This document shows, one piece after another, positions 11,420-21,158 of a stretch of 64,000 nt of DNA. Below the pieces are notes generated by a model. The model worked only from the letters and a program-made list of their open reading frames with translations, had not been told where the DNA came from and did not search any database. How positions within the stretch are numbered: the first letter of the stretch is position 1; each line of letters opens with the position of its first letter. Origin of the DNA: Armillaria gallica (taxonomy: Eukaryota; Basidiomycota; Agaricomycetes; Agaricales; Physalacriaceae); the NCBI GenBank assembly GCA_037576215.1, contig JBANDB010000005.1:4836001-4900000 (forward strand), given 5' to 3'. The position numbers and the translations under genes were made by a program.

Positions 11420-12344
11420 TCAGACGAGTTCTGCATCTCCTCGTTCTACTAGATGCTCTATGACGTAGAATGGGACGAGCGTGAGCCGATCTTTCTCCAG
11501 AGTGAGGGTCGCCCGGCTGCAAAATGATCAGAAAGAGTAGACAAGAGATCAATAGGGCGCACTCTGATAAGCGGACAAGTGGGCATTCTTTGAGTGCATA
11601 GGCGAACATGGCACGAGATTTGTTCGGCTGTGTTACTGCAGAGAGAACTTGAGAACAGCAGGATAATAAGCCCAATGACATACCCATGGGTGGGACAAAA
11701 ATCGGCTGGTCGTCGAGGTGAGCTTGAGCTAGTGGTAAACTCTGCAGTACCGAGTAGTGGAGATGCCGACCCGTATGTTGTGCTTGGCTGACATCAATAA
11801 TACCATATACAACCCAAGCAAATCAAACTCCCCTGCTAGCATAAGCCTTTTCTGCCGTCGTCAGCCGCGTTTGTATCTCTGCGTCGGCGGTGATGAATCG
11901 CGCGTACTTCTCAATCTGCCTAGCGTTCAGTCTCAGCCTTTTGCTTTCCACAGTTTCTGCACCTTGTAGAGCCGCGTCCTGATATACGAGCGCGCGATAA
12001 ACTTGACGCGTTCCACTTCTGTTTGAACGAGCACAACTCGAATATGCTCTGCTTATGAGGTAGATGGATTGCCACGAAGGGCGCTTGCACCATGTCTGTC
12101 TGCACGGAAGTCAGATAATTAGACCATTGAAAACGAGTGGGTGCAGGTCAAGTAGCAAGCCAAGGAGCTGTTCCTGCGCTGCAAGAATCGACGACGCGTG
12201 TCGTTCATTCATCCAGTGCCGGATGAGCTCGGAGAGTGGTGTCTCAGCTTCTGTCGCGGCTGACGTATCGAGATTAAGAAAGTCGAGAGCATCACCTTTC
12301 GATGAGGTGGCTAGCAGAGTGTACTCGTCATCCCAGTCCATCAA
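11420..12344 (-). pseudogene. SLD5: SLD5 (GINS subunit) pseudogene, copy B
   Basis: Duplicate of the copy at 4691-5609. Exon 1 (from ATG 12344) keeps ELIRHWMNERHASSILAAQE, but a small deletion removes the end of the exon and the GT donor (LLDHIRRQ is lost). In exon 2 a 2-nt gain relative to copy A shifts the frame into TAA. Downstream, RTRLYK, IEKYARFITADAEIQTRL and the C terminus (EHLVERGDAELV) are intact, and the Arg codon CGA mutated in copy A is still CGA. The two copies are therefore disabled by different lesions. Confidence 0.75.
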
Positions 12345-13404
12345 GGAAGACAGGGAGTTGCCAAGCTACGTTCTGGGGTAAAAATTTCCGCGTCTGCTGA
12401 ATATGAATCATCATGTCGTAGAACGAGGTTAAGGTGTGTGGTCACCGGTCAGCCACTAGTCTTACTTACGTACGAGTGACTGACAGACTCGGAAAGACGG
12501 CGATGAAATGGGCTCGCTACTGATGCTTGTGGGTCGGTCTGAGAAAAAATTAAAAAGAAAAGAAAAAGAAAAAGAAAAGAGAGAGAGAAAGAAAAGGGAA
12601 AAGAGGAAAGTTTCAGAAGACCTAACTGCGAATTCTAAAATAATTTCTGAATACCAGAAACGCGAAGTCAAAGAGGGTGGTGAAAAACGGCGCTCTGTGG
12701 ACCTTTCTGATGCCCGAGGCACAGCCACATCAAGCGGCAGACCTGCCGTTCAGTAGCGGATTCATTAAACACAAGGGATGCATTCAGTTTCTGGTGCTCG
12801 AAATTTTAATTCAAGCTTATTTATGCACATAGAATGCACCGTAAATTTTTCGGGCCCTCCGTGCAGTTAAGTAATTTGTGGGCCTTTTGCGAATCGTAGC
12901 AGCCAAGTTGCTACTGACCGGAGTTTAAAATTTCAGCCAAATGCGGTTCACTGCCGCGGTGATTTATCGGTGCTCGCTGTCGCAGTGAGAGCATTCAACA
13001 TCGACTGGCTGTCGGCACCTTCAATTTAGATCTTGCTTGAGGGTAATTTACAGTAAATGGACTTTTGATATCAGAAAATTTTCTCCTCGCGAGACTGAAG
13101 CCATTTCCTTTCATGGATAAGATAAAGTAAAAATTATCGCCTCGAAATGAGGGAGATTCATAAATATTCAAGTACTATAATCACTCAAAGAGATCTCTGG
13201 CAAATATCTGGCTGCGGTAGAGAGCAGGAGGCAGCCAGCGCAACAACTACCAGTTGCGAGACCAACGGCATCACGCCTCAAGCGGGAAATTCCGGCATAA
13301 TTCCGACTCAGTTCAAACTCCGGTCGGTAGCAGTTGCTATCAGTAGCGACCCCCAAGCATGAGTATCGAGCCATGAAATATTTAGCGGTATGATTCCTTG
13401 TTAG
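12345..13404. other. intergenic with purine tract and a short inverted repeat
   Basis: No gene is seen. The stretch holds the polypurine tract at 12541-12612. Two imperfect inverted arms around 12905-12935 and 13312-13345 share the core GACCGGAGTTT and could be the remnant of another foldback element; no target duplication was found. Confidence 0.35.
12541..12612 (+). repeat. polypurine (A/G) tract
   Basis: About 70 nt of almost pure A and G in GAAAAG/GAGAGA units. It is simple sequence; the long Phe/Ser-rich ORF read from the other strand here is an artefact of this composition. Confidence 0.8.
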
Positions 13405-13472
13405 GGTTTTGCGAGATATCGTGGTTATCTTAACTATCGAGGAGGTCCTGGGTTCAATTCCCAGTCAAGCCC
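13405..13472 (+). tRNA. tRNA-like sequence, second decayed copy
   Basis: The 3' half (GGAGGTCCTGGGTTCAATTC and on to CAAGCCCA) is nearly identical to the element at 5758-5827, with the same T arm and B box. The 5' half is diverged and the acceptor pairs only partly (GGTTTTG against TCAAGCC). The loop CTATCGA aligns with CTGTCGA of the first copy. It is most likely a pseudogene or SINE remnant. Confidence 0.35.
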
Positions 13473-13820
13473 ATGAAATGTTCTTCAGACGTTTTGTCCA
13501 AGGACCAGGACGGGAGGTACGGTTTTTGAAAACAGTGTCAATGCTAGCGCTCATTAATCATTGCTCAATGTACTTAGACTCGGCTATTTTCTTGCCCGCT
13601 AGGTCTTTTGACTCTAGGACTCAGCACAGAGCTGATTGATGATTCCTCGGAGCTGGTAACTGTTGCAGAGTTAAACAAGTGTTTTTCCATGCTCCCTCGT
13701 CCTTAAGATGCCGCTTTTAATCAGTTCACATTCATCTCTGATACTATATGTCGCATATTAGTCACTGCAGCTGCGTGTAATGCAGAACGGTGACCTACTT
13801 GTTCTGCTATCACCCTTTTA

Positions 13821-14170
13821 TCACAATCCATAAGCCAAACTCATCGTCCTCACGCTACCCTCCCAACCTCCTCCCGCAGCAAATACCTCAGTATTCTTCC
13901 CAAGCGTAATTTGTGAACCCTGCGGCAAAATGTCGACAGGGAAGAGGTGTTGACATGCTTTATGTCTAGGTCAGGCTTTCAGGCGTGGGGATGCGGTCTG
14001 TGCTGTTACTGGCGAATGTCTGATCCGTCTTGGCTCATTCCGTCGATAGGTACCCCAAAAACCTTGACTGCGAGGCTTGAAGAGATGGTGGGCGGAATAC
14101 GCAAACACAATATCTCGCATCTAATCCGATTCTTCCCATTGAATAGAAAGCAGTCAATTCAGGGGTAAGT
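13821..14170 (-). pseudogene. fragment of an unrecognised gene (3' end)
   Basis: On the minus strand, VDILPQGSQITLGKNTEVF continues to GGGWEGSVRTMSLAYGL and a stop at 13821, which has the look of a true C terminus. The region just upstream (13947-14168) matches 16700-16920 but is frame-broken. I do not recognise the family. It sits against the transporter relic at 14171. Confidence 0.35.
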
Positions 14171-14720
14171 GCAGCAACACTCTCCCTAAGGAAAATGGCG
14201 TTTGACTCTAGTGTTGTAAATGGTGTCAAGAACGTAAGGACAGTGGCCTCCGACAGGGATAGATACTTGAGTGAGTAATACGCTCCGAAGAGACCTACAA
14301 AACTGATAGAAAAGTGGTCAGCTAGTTCAACGGTGATAAGAAGCTAACGCACCCGCAGATTCCACAGAAAACAAGCGTTGTACAGGCGTCTTCTAGTCTT
14401 CTAAAGGGTTCGGGAATTCTTGCACATAGCATGGTTATCAGGCAGCACACGTAGGTTATGGCCTCCCAAAGTAATGAGGTTGCCAGATGTGATCAGATAG
14501 GTGAGTATACCATACGAACAACGATCAGCCGTGTAACAGTTATGCTACGCGCTATACATCTAACAAAGTCAAGCCAACCTTGAGTGTAGGAACTGGATGA
14601 TCAAGCCTGTTTAATTCTTGTACGCAAATATCGGAGGCGGAAAAGCCAAGTTGGGCAGCAGCGATGGAAGGAAACCAGTATTCCTCTTGTACACCTTCTC
14701 CAGTCACGGTCTGTTCAGAG
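14171..14720 (-). pseudogene. EamA/DMT transporter relic
   Basis: A broken cousin of the complete gene at 21159-23027. Recognisable pieces on the minus strand are AAAQLGFSASDICVQELNRL (compare LLSGVNVAVKELNGI in the intact gene), a stretch resembling the KYLSLSDATVLSFLAPF segment, and TPFTTLESNAIFLRE (compare APFCTGISGAIFLKE). The second transporter half is missing and the order is interrupted. It lies immediately upstream of F-box copy 3. Confidence 0.5.
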
Positions 14721-14920
14721 AACGCCAGCCATACGAAGTTGTCTTTCCAGGAGGTAGGGGAGAAATTTCGTCTACAGACAGTCATGACTGAATCGATGAA
14801 GACTATGGGTTGACTTTGGTCGTGGGAGGAGGAAAAGTAGTAGGGCGAATTTATTCCGTTTTTAGCGTGTTTTAGGTAACATTCGCGACCCGTGCTCCCG
14901 GACCACCCTCGTCTTTCACC

Positions 14921-15739
14921 ACCATGACTACGTTTCCCCCAGAACTTGTAGAGATAATCGTACATGATATATGAAACTCTGAAATGCCCTCATTCGTCCG
15001 AAAATCGTTCATGACTACTTGCTCCCGGATTAACCGAACCTGGAAAGCTGCCTATGCCCCTATCGCTTCTCAGGATATGTACATCACCAACCTCGCATTT
15101 CTGGACTATCTATGTGACATATCGCGGGCCCGAAAATCTATCATCTACCATGACTTCATCCCCCGTCTTACCCGTACCATTACCTGCTTCGTCGACCTCC
15201 GAGAAAATAACAAGGAAAGAGCAGCAGAAAGGGTTTATCGTTATCTCATTGAGCTACCCAATATTCGTGGTTTCCAAGCTTTGTTCAAACTTGTTCATTA
15301 TATATCTTTCAAGATCGTTTGGAGGAGTATTTCCAGGGAGATGTTATCACCGGTGTTCTCGCCACTGCGTCGTGTTTCCATTCGAATCTCCTGCGACCGG
15401 TTCCTGTCGAATGCCTCCCCGTACCACCATCGAGGCCACTCTGGGAAGACACGAATGCGTATACATATTTCCATGATGGATAGGGGCGGTTTGCTGCAGA
15501 ACTCGATATACTGGTCATTTGCGTTGTCCAAATTACGCAAAGTCGGTGTCCCCGCATACTTCTTTACCACTGAAGTATCCCCGGGGTCATATCATGAGAC
15601 GGTACACCATGGTATCAAACACATCCATCACCCCACGTACATATTTGAGACGCAGCTTGGATCTTGGGATCCAAGGAATATCAATCAGCGCTTGTGGATA
15701 GCTTCCAAGGGGCGGCCCAGTACGATCCTCAGTACGTGA
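14921..15739 (+). pseudogene. F-box-like family, copy 3 (single early nonsense codon)
   Basis: The same start context as copy 2: ATG at about 14921, TFPPELVEIIVHDI, then TGA at 14972-14974 where copy 2 has an Arg codon. Downstream the frame is open to 15739 (LDYLCDISRARKSIIYHDF, RVYRYLIELPNIRGFQALF, GSWDPRNINQRLW), so it is the best-preserved copy apart from one C-to-T-type change. An internal ATG at 14984 could give a protein lacking the F-box-like start. A GT-AG intron and a short second exon follow, as in copy 1. Confidence 0.58.
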
Positions 15740-16492
15740 TTTAGAACTACATCCATTTGATCAGTCTAACACTCCCACCTGTAGGGCTGAGGTGTCTTTC
15801 AAGTTTCTTCTACGGTCGGGAATTTAAACGCATGCAGTCATCTTTACCCGTAGTGCGCTATTCTACTAGGACGTCACAGTGGACCCGGAAGAAATTACTC
15901 TCAAGAAATGCTACATTATTCTTTTCCTAAATTCTTTCAGTATGAAGTTGCTTGTACGTGTAAAGCACTATCCGAATGTTTAATAGAATCTCATTGTCAC
16001 TACCGAATCCGTCTCCATTCTCGACCGCCGCATATCCCAATAAAATGTTTCCTGTTACGGCGTGTCGGTGTTGTAACTTATCCGAGCCCCGCTATCCTTT
16101 TTTTGAACTCTGCGTTTAATTAACCGCCACAAGGGCGCCAGCTACTAAGACGCGGTGGAGGTACAGATCCTCAGGCGCTCTCCTTCCCTCTTGTCCCAGT
16201 CCCTCCTCTTTTGAATCTGGATTCTCTGGGTGTTTCGACGTGATGTGTAATAGAGTAACGAACTTTGCTGGTATTTTTACACCCGTGGAGGGTTAGTTGC
16301 ATTGTATCTGTATTTGGGCCGCAGTATCATACCTCTCTCACTTATCAGATGAAGCAAAGCTCATCACTCACTCACTCAACACCCCAATGTGTTCTTCCTA
16401 GCGCAAAATGACCTGGCCGAGCAGCGCGCCTGGCCGGTGTGGGTGTTTCGCTTCCGGGTCCTTGAGTTCAATTAAAAGGAAGGACTGAGCGT
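15740..16492. other. 3' flank of F-box copy 3
   Basis: The second exon of the F-box family is traceable to about 15950. Nothing else is seen. Confidence 0.35.
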
Positions 16493-16894
16493 TCAACCAC
16501 GGATCCCCCCCCCATAACAACAGACGGGCTGTTTAGGTATGTCCCCAATGCGACTCAGAGGTGTGTGATGAGAAGCGAGGAGGGTCAATGCGTAAACTTT
16601 CGCCGAACGGATTCGGGTAGGGCGAAAGAGGAAGGATTCATTTTTCAGGATGGATATAACGCCTCGTTCAGTCTGCAGAAAAGGGGCACCGATGACGACG
16701 TTTTCGTCACTCTGTCGCTCATACTCTTCGATGGCAAAGAGGCGTTTACAAGCCTCAGGCATGGAGATTCCGTTTGTGCTGTTACTGGGGGAATGTACGA
16801 TCCAAATTGGCTCGTTCCATTGATGAGCACCCAAGCCCTTGACCGCGAGCTGCGCAGGAGATAGCGCGTAATACGCAAACACCATATCCTGCAT
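16493..16894 (-). other. unrecognised ORF related to 13.9-14.2 kb
   Basis: A 133-codon ORF beginning DMVFAYYALSPAQLAVKGLG. Its first third matches the broken sequence at 13947-14168, so it belongs to a repeated segment or gene family. No domain is recognised and no intron model completes it; it is probably a fragment. Confidence 0.25.
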
Positions 16895-17175
16895 CTAATC
16901 CGATTCTTCATATTGAATAGAAAGCAGTCAATTTGGGGGTAATATCAATGAACGCTACGGCATACTTACTTTCATTCTATGTGGATCCGATTTCTTATCA
17001 GAGCGGGAATACACTCGTTTAGCTAATTTTACGTTCGTACATTGAGTCGCAGTTTTCTTTACTGCATGTATTTGACTCAAAGATTCGTCAGCCGTCCAAA
17101 CGATATCCGCGGCATCTTGTGTGTATCAGCATCAGGCAACCCAAAGTATAAAACGCCTTCCTTTGCACACCTATC

Positions 17176-17853
17176 ATGCCCAAAGTCCTAGTCGTAGGCG
17201 CGTCGCGAGGCTTGGGCCTCGCCGTCGTCACAGAACTCCAAAGTCGACCCTCGACCACCGTCATTGCTACCGTGCGCGGCTCCATCCCGCTCGAAGGCGT
17301 CGATACCATCACAGATGTCGACATTTCCTCCGATGACTCGATTGCCGCCGCAGCGCAGCACCCCCTCGTCCAGGATCTCGACGTGATTATCATTAACGCC
17401 GCCATGGGCGCGCCCGGAAGACTTCTATCCACTTCTACAGACACCCTAGCCGAGTACCTCTCCACCAACGTCGTCGGTCCGCACCGCGTCGTATCCGCAT
17501 TCATCCCCGCGCTCAGAAAAGGCAAAGACAAGAAGATTGTCTTCATGTCCTCCCGGGCCGGGTCGTTACACAGTCAGATCGGCAACTCGTTTGGCCTGAT
17601 GGGGCCATACACCGTCACCAAGGCGGGGTGCAATATGCTAGCAATACAGTACCATAATGAGTTGGAAAAGGAGGGATTCATCGTGGTGCCGGTGCATCCG
17701 GGATGGGTCGCGACTGATATGGGCAAGCTTTTAGGAGAGGGAGGAATTGAGCCAAGCGTCAGTGCGCAGGGAATTGTGCGTGTCGTGGAAGAATTGAAGA
17801 GAGAGGATAGCGCAAAGTTTTTCCAGTTTGACGGGACGTCGCTGCCGTGGTAG
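17176..17853 (+). CDS. short-chain dehydrogenase/reductase (C-factor-like), intact
   Basis: A single-exon, 225-residue NAD(P)-dependent SDR; the substrate is unknown. The N terminus carries the nucleotide-binding glycine motif VLVVGASRGLGLAV (residues 4-17), followed by NAA near residue 76, the catalytic Ser region (IVFMSSRAGS, about 115-124) and the Tyr/Lys pair in YTVTKAG (about 138-144), then VHPGWVATDM. Length and motif order suit the classical cytosolic SDR fold. ATG 17176 opens directly on the Rossmann strand. Two damaged relatives lie at 50560-50785 and 51413-52094, so the family has been copied across the window. The end residues FDGTSLPW match the broken copy (FDGTLMPW). Confidence 0.9.
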   Translation: MPKVLVVGASRGLGLAVVTELQSRPSTTVIATVRGSIPLEGVDTITDVDISSDDSIAAAAQHPLVQDLDVIIINAAMGAPGRLLSTSTDTLAEYLSTNVVGPHRVVSAFIPALRKGKDKKIVFMSSRAGSLHSQIGNSFGLMGPYTVTKAGCNMLAIQYHNELEKEGFIVVPVHPGWVATDMGKLLGEGGIEPSVSAQGIVRVVEELKREDSAKFFQFDGTSLPW

Positions 17854-18444
17854 CGAACGTAGTAAGTAGACCACTTCGTGGAAAAACTCGCATTATATGA
17901 AGCCATCCAGTGAGAGAATAAATCAAGACTCGAAAAGAGGTACAGAGTAGTACTATGGATGTCAAGCGGTTGCACTGGCAGCAGTCCCTGAAAAGGTACC
18001 GGCCGTGCTGCATCGTTAACGTAGCTTTACATGCTAAGCTTAGTTGGACCCAGATGGATAGCAACGCGCTGCTTTTGCGAGCGCAGCCAGTTCGTCGTAA
18101 CCAAAAATTTGTGGACTTCGCCTTGCAATTCCGGAAATGTTCCGTGCTAAAGGTGCCGGATGTCGATGAGCAGCAGAGACCTACCCTCACAGAGAGAGAG
18201 AGAGAGAAGAATAAATATCAGGCAAACCAGACTCGTACTATCATCATACTGGCCGCCATCGGGTACCTCTTTGTTGGAAGAAAGACCTGTTGGCGTGTAT
18301 ACGGTTGAAATGGTTGAACGTTGCAATCATCTCCTTCAAGTAATCGTTGATGACTCTGACTGAGCAAAGCATTGCGGTCCAAAAGCGGGGTACGTTATCT
18401 GCACAGCGCATCCAATAAAAATTAAAAAAGAAGAATCTACCTTT
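17854..18444. other. intergenic between convergent genes
   Basis: No gene is seen. An AG dinucleotide microsatellite lies around 18190-18207. Confidence 0.4.
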
Positions 18445-20366
18445 CTACACAACAGAATACTTATCAGCGGTGACCGTCGAGTCAACCGAGTACACCACGT
18501 CCTCGCCCGAAATCTTGGAAACACTCGCAACAGAGACCCCCGCTAAGCTACCCTCGCCAATGAACTTCACCTGGACAGGGAAGAAAGCACCCGTGTCGTC
18601 ACCCCCAACAGTAAAGATCATAGACCCGGTCTTTGTGTCATCTGAGCCAGAGATGCGGGGCATAGACCACGCCAGAGAGTGAGACGAGGGCTCCAACGAC
18701 CATTCGCCCGAGTGTGAGGAGACGGTAGGATATGAACCATCACTAAAAAGGCCCAAGGGAAAGGCACTTCAATCAAATACTTGCGAGCATAATAGGAGAA
18801 ACCTTACGGAAGGGGGATTGAAATGACCACATCATATAGCGAGACATTTTCATTTTCGAGATCATATTCGATGCTAACTTCGCATGTCCCATCGTTGTTC
18901 GGTGAGGGCCAGCAGTTGACTGAAGGAAGCATGCAATGAATACAAACAGCACATGTCATGAACGAGAAGAACATACTAGACAGAGGGACGTTGCTCTCGT
19001 CGGTACCAGCATATCTCCACTTGAGTACACCAATGCTCTGGTGCAAAGGGAAAGCTCTGCTGGAATCCTTCAGCGCGACAACACGCTCCTGCTGTCCTGG
19101 AGAAAACTTGAGAACATTAGGATGGTGCTTGAACTGCAGATGATGCCCGCCAAAGTCCGTCGGTGGGTTCGACAGTAAGATCTTGATATGGGAAAAGTCA
19201 GCGTCGGAAATTTGAAGGTTCATATCGCCTTTGAGCTCCATGGACTGTACGCCTCCGTCGCGATGCAACGAGAGACTGATCTGTTCTTTGATAACGATAT
19301 GAACACTGGAGTAAGATCAACATCAGCTGCAAAGATAAAGCTCAAAATGAGCGCACCTCTCAGCCTCCACCTCTGGTAGGCTCCCCCTCCCAGCGTTTTG
19401 GTGAGCAGACTCAGAGGATATTGTAGGAGTCGGTGGTGCAGATACCTCAGGTGTGGGCGGCGCAAGGACCTCGCCACCCAGAGCATCAAGCAGCTCGGCC
19501 TGTTTCGTCTTTTTGCTGCCCAGCTTCATGCCAGAGCTCTTGAATGCTGGTGCGCGCGACGAAATTGGCGCAGGAGACGAGGTCGTAATTCTGGATGGCG
19601 TAGCCTCCGGGGTCTCGAATCTTGGAACCTGAGAATATCCAGTGGGCCCACCACCAAGATACGCGTTCATGCCGCCTGTAGAGGCTGCACGGCGTTGCTG
19701 CTCACGTCGCTGCATCTCAAGCTGCTTGGCGCGCCTCTTGAGTTCTTCCTTGGCTTCAGCTTCTTTGTTCTGGGATGAAAAGGATAAGCACAAATAGCCA
19801 GGAAAATATTTCCATGTACGCACCCTAGCGATGATCTCCTGAATCTTTTCTTCGTGACTTTCCATCTCCAGCACACTCCGGACCTGCATGAGGCTGACGT
19901 TCTCCTTGTATCCCAAGCTCACAATCTCGTCAAAGGCACCCAGGATCTCAAAGGCCTTGATGAGAATCTCCCTCTCATCCGCTGTCCTACATAAATCTGA
20001 TACCACGCGAGCAAAGAGATGCAACGTCTCGATATCCTGTAGAATATTGGAGGCTTTGTTTGTGATAAGAAGAATATACAGGTCCTCGAGCGGCTGGTAG
20101 ACATAACGGACTTCTGATGTTTCGACGGTGGTGTGCTGCGTGTTGGTGGGTATGAGTTTTGGGAATGAGGCAAGAAGAGATTCAATTCGCGCTCGTGTCA
20201 TGTCACGGAACTGGCGGGATACGACGGCTGGAAACTTATAAATGCGAAATGAAGACGTGATGGCGGTAAGTGCACACCTTTACCGCCTTTTGTGCATATT
20301 GATGCTGCTAGGACGACCTACTGCAAGGTGAGCAATGCCTAAGAATGTTGTAGCAGTTCCTACCAT
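18445..20366 (-). CDS. RET2: coatomer subunit delta (COPI)
   Basis: Delta-COP of the COPI coat, which returns cargo from Golgi to ER. The start is ATG 20364-20366, where exon 1 is the ATG alone. The next exons give VVLAASICTKGGKAVVSRQF and RDMTRARIESLLASFPKLI, the longin domain (to about residue 140, with YVYQPLEDLYILLITNK). A Lys/Arg/Glu-rich helix (EELKRRAKQLEMQRREQQRR) and a Ser/Pro/Thr linker with SSGMKLGSKK follow. The C-terminal mu-homology domain then appears in pieces: DGGVQSMELKGDMNLQISD, VLKWRYAGTDESNVPL, NCWPSPNNDGTCEVSIEYDL, and a last exon ending in DKYSVV. Several 45-60 nt introns are needed. All expected regions are present, and this is an essential housekeeping gene. Confidence 0.93.
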
Positions 20367-20458
20367 TTCTTCAGCAGGTAATAGTGGATTCCCTACTGTG
20401 TATACCAAGAATACGGAGGTGGTAGTGACGGTATAAGTAAAGACGTGTCTGATCAAAC

Positions 20459-20470
20459 TTAGGGTTAGGG
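20459..20470 (+). promoter_or_regulatory. telobox-like TTAGGGTTAGGG upstream of coatomer delta
   Basis: Two perfect TTAGGG units about 93-104 bp upstream of the coatomer delta ATG (CCCTAACCCTAA in the direction of the gene), with a further GTTAGGGG at about 20480. TTAGGG-binding general regulatory factors act at such sites in fungal housekeeping promoters; that role here is an inference. Confidence 0.35.
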
Positions 20471-21158
20471 CTAAAAACAAGTTAGGGGTTCTCGACCTAT
20501 ATGCAGGTCTTGTCAACTATACGCCAAGGTAATATTCTTCTAAGTGTATGAAGACTCTCTAAAGTGAGCAATTGTGGTAGCTACGGTACAATAAAAGTGG
20601 ACTGAATGCATTACACAAAATGTTCATGAAGTTAATGACGTTGAGGTCCTAGAGAGCAGAAGGACACTGACTCAATAGCACTGACATTGTCCACGTCGCT
20701 AAGCAAACTTTTCTCGTGGGTGGAATTGTGAACATAAAGAGGCTACTACCGGGAAGAAATTCTGAAACACCTCAAAATGGAGTTGAGGGAATGTGTCGAA
20801 TTCGATCTCTTACTATAATATGGCCACATGCACACCCGAAGCTATGGTTCTGTACTAGTACGCTCTAAGCATAAATAGAGCCGTCACTAGTAGGTTTGGC
20901 GCAGAGATTAGTACTCTTGACGACATCCATAAAATATGAACCGTGAGAAGGGTTCGCTCAAGAAATTCCGAAGTCGAAGAACAGAACAAACGGGAAAGGT
21001 AACGCGATTATGGAACATGTCCTCAATTGAGGAACGGCACTCCGTCTTTTTTGTCGGCTAATCAATATGCCTAGAGATCTCAAATGAAGCACAACTTGAA
21101 ACCAATTTAGGAGCATGAATAAAATGTCTTTAAATCGTTGGTATCTACCAAGGTTCGT

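Noticed and set aside
12462..12728. Phe/Ser-rich minus-strand ORF
   Set aside because: It is the translation of a polypurine tract.
20459..20470. Interstitial telomere
   Set aside because: Only two TTAGGG units; too short for a telomere scar, so treated as a possible promoter motif.
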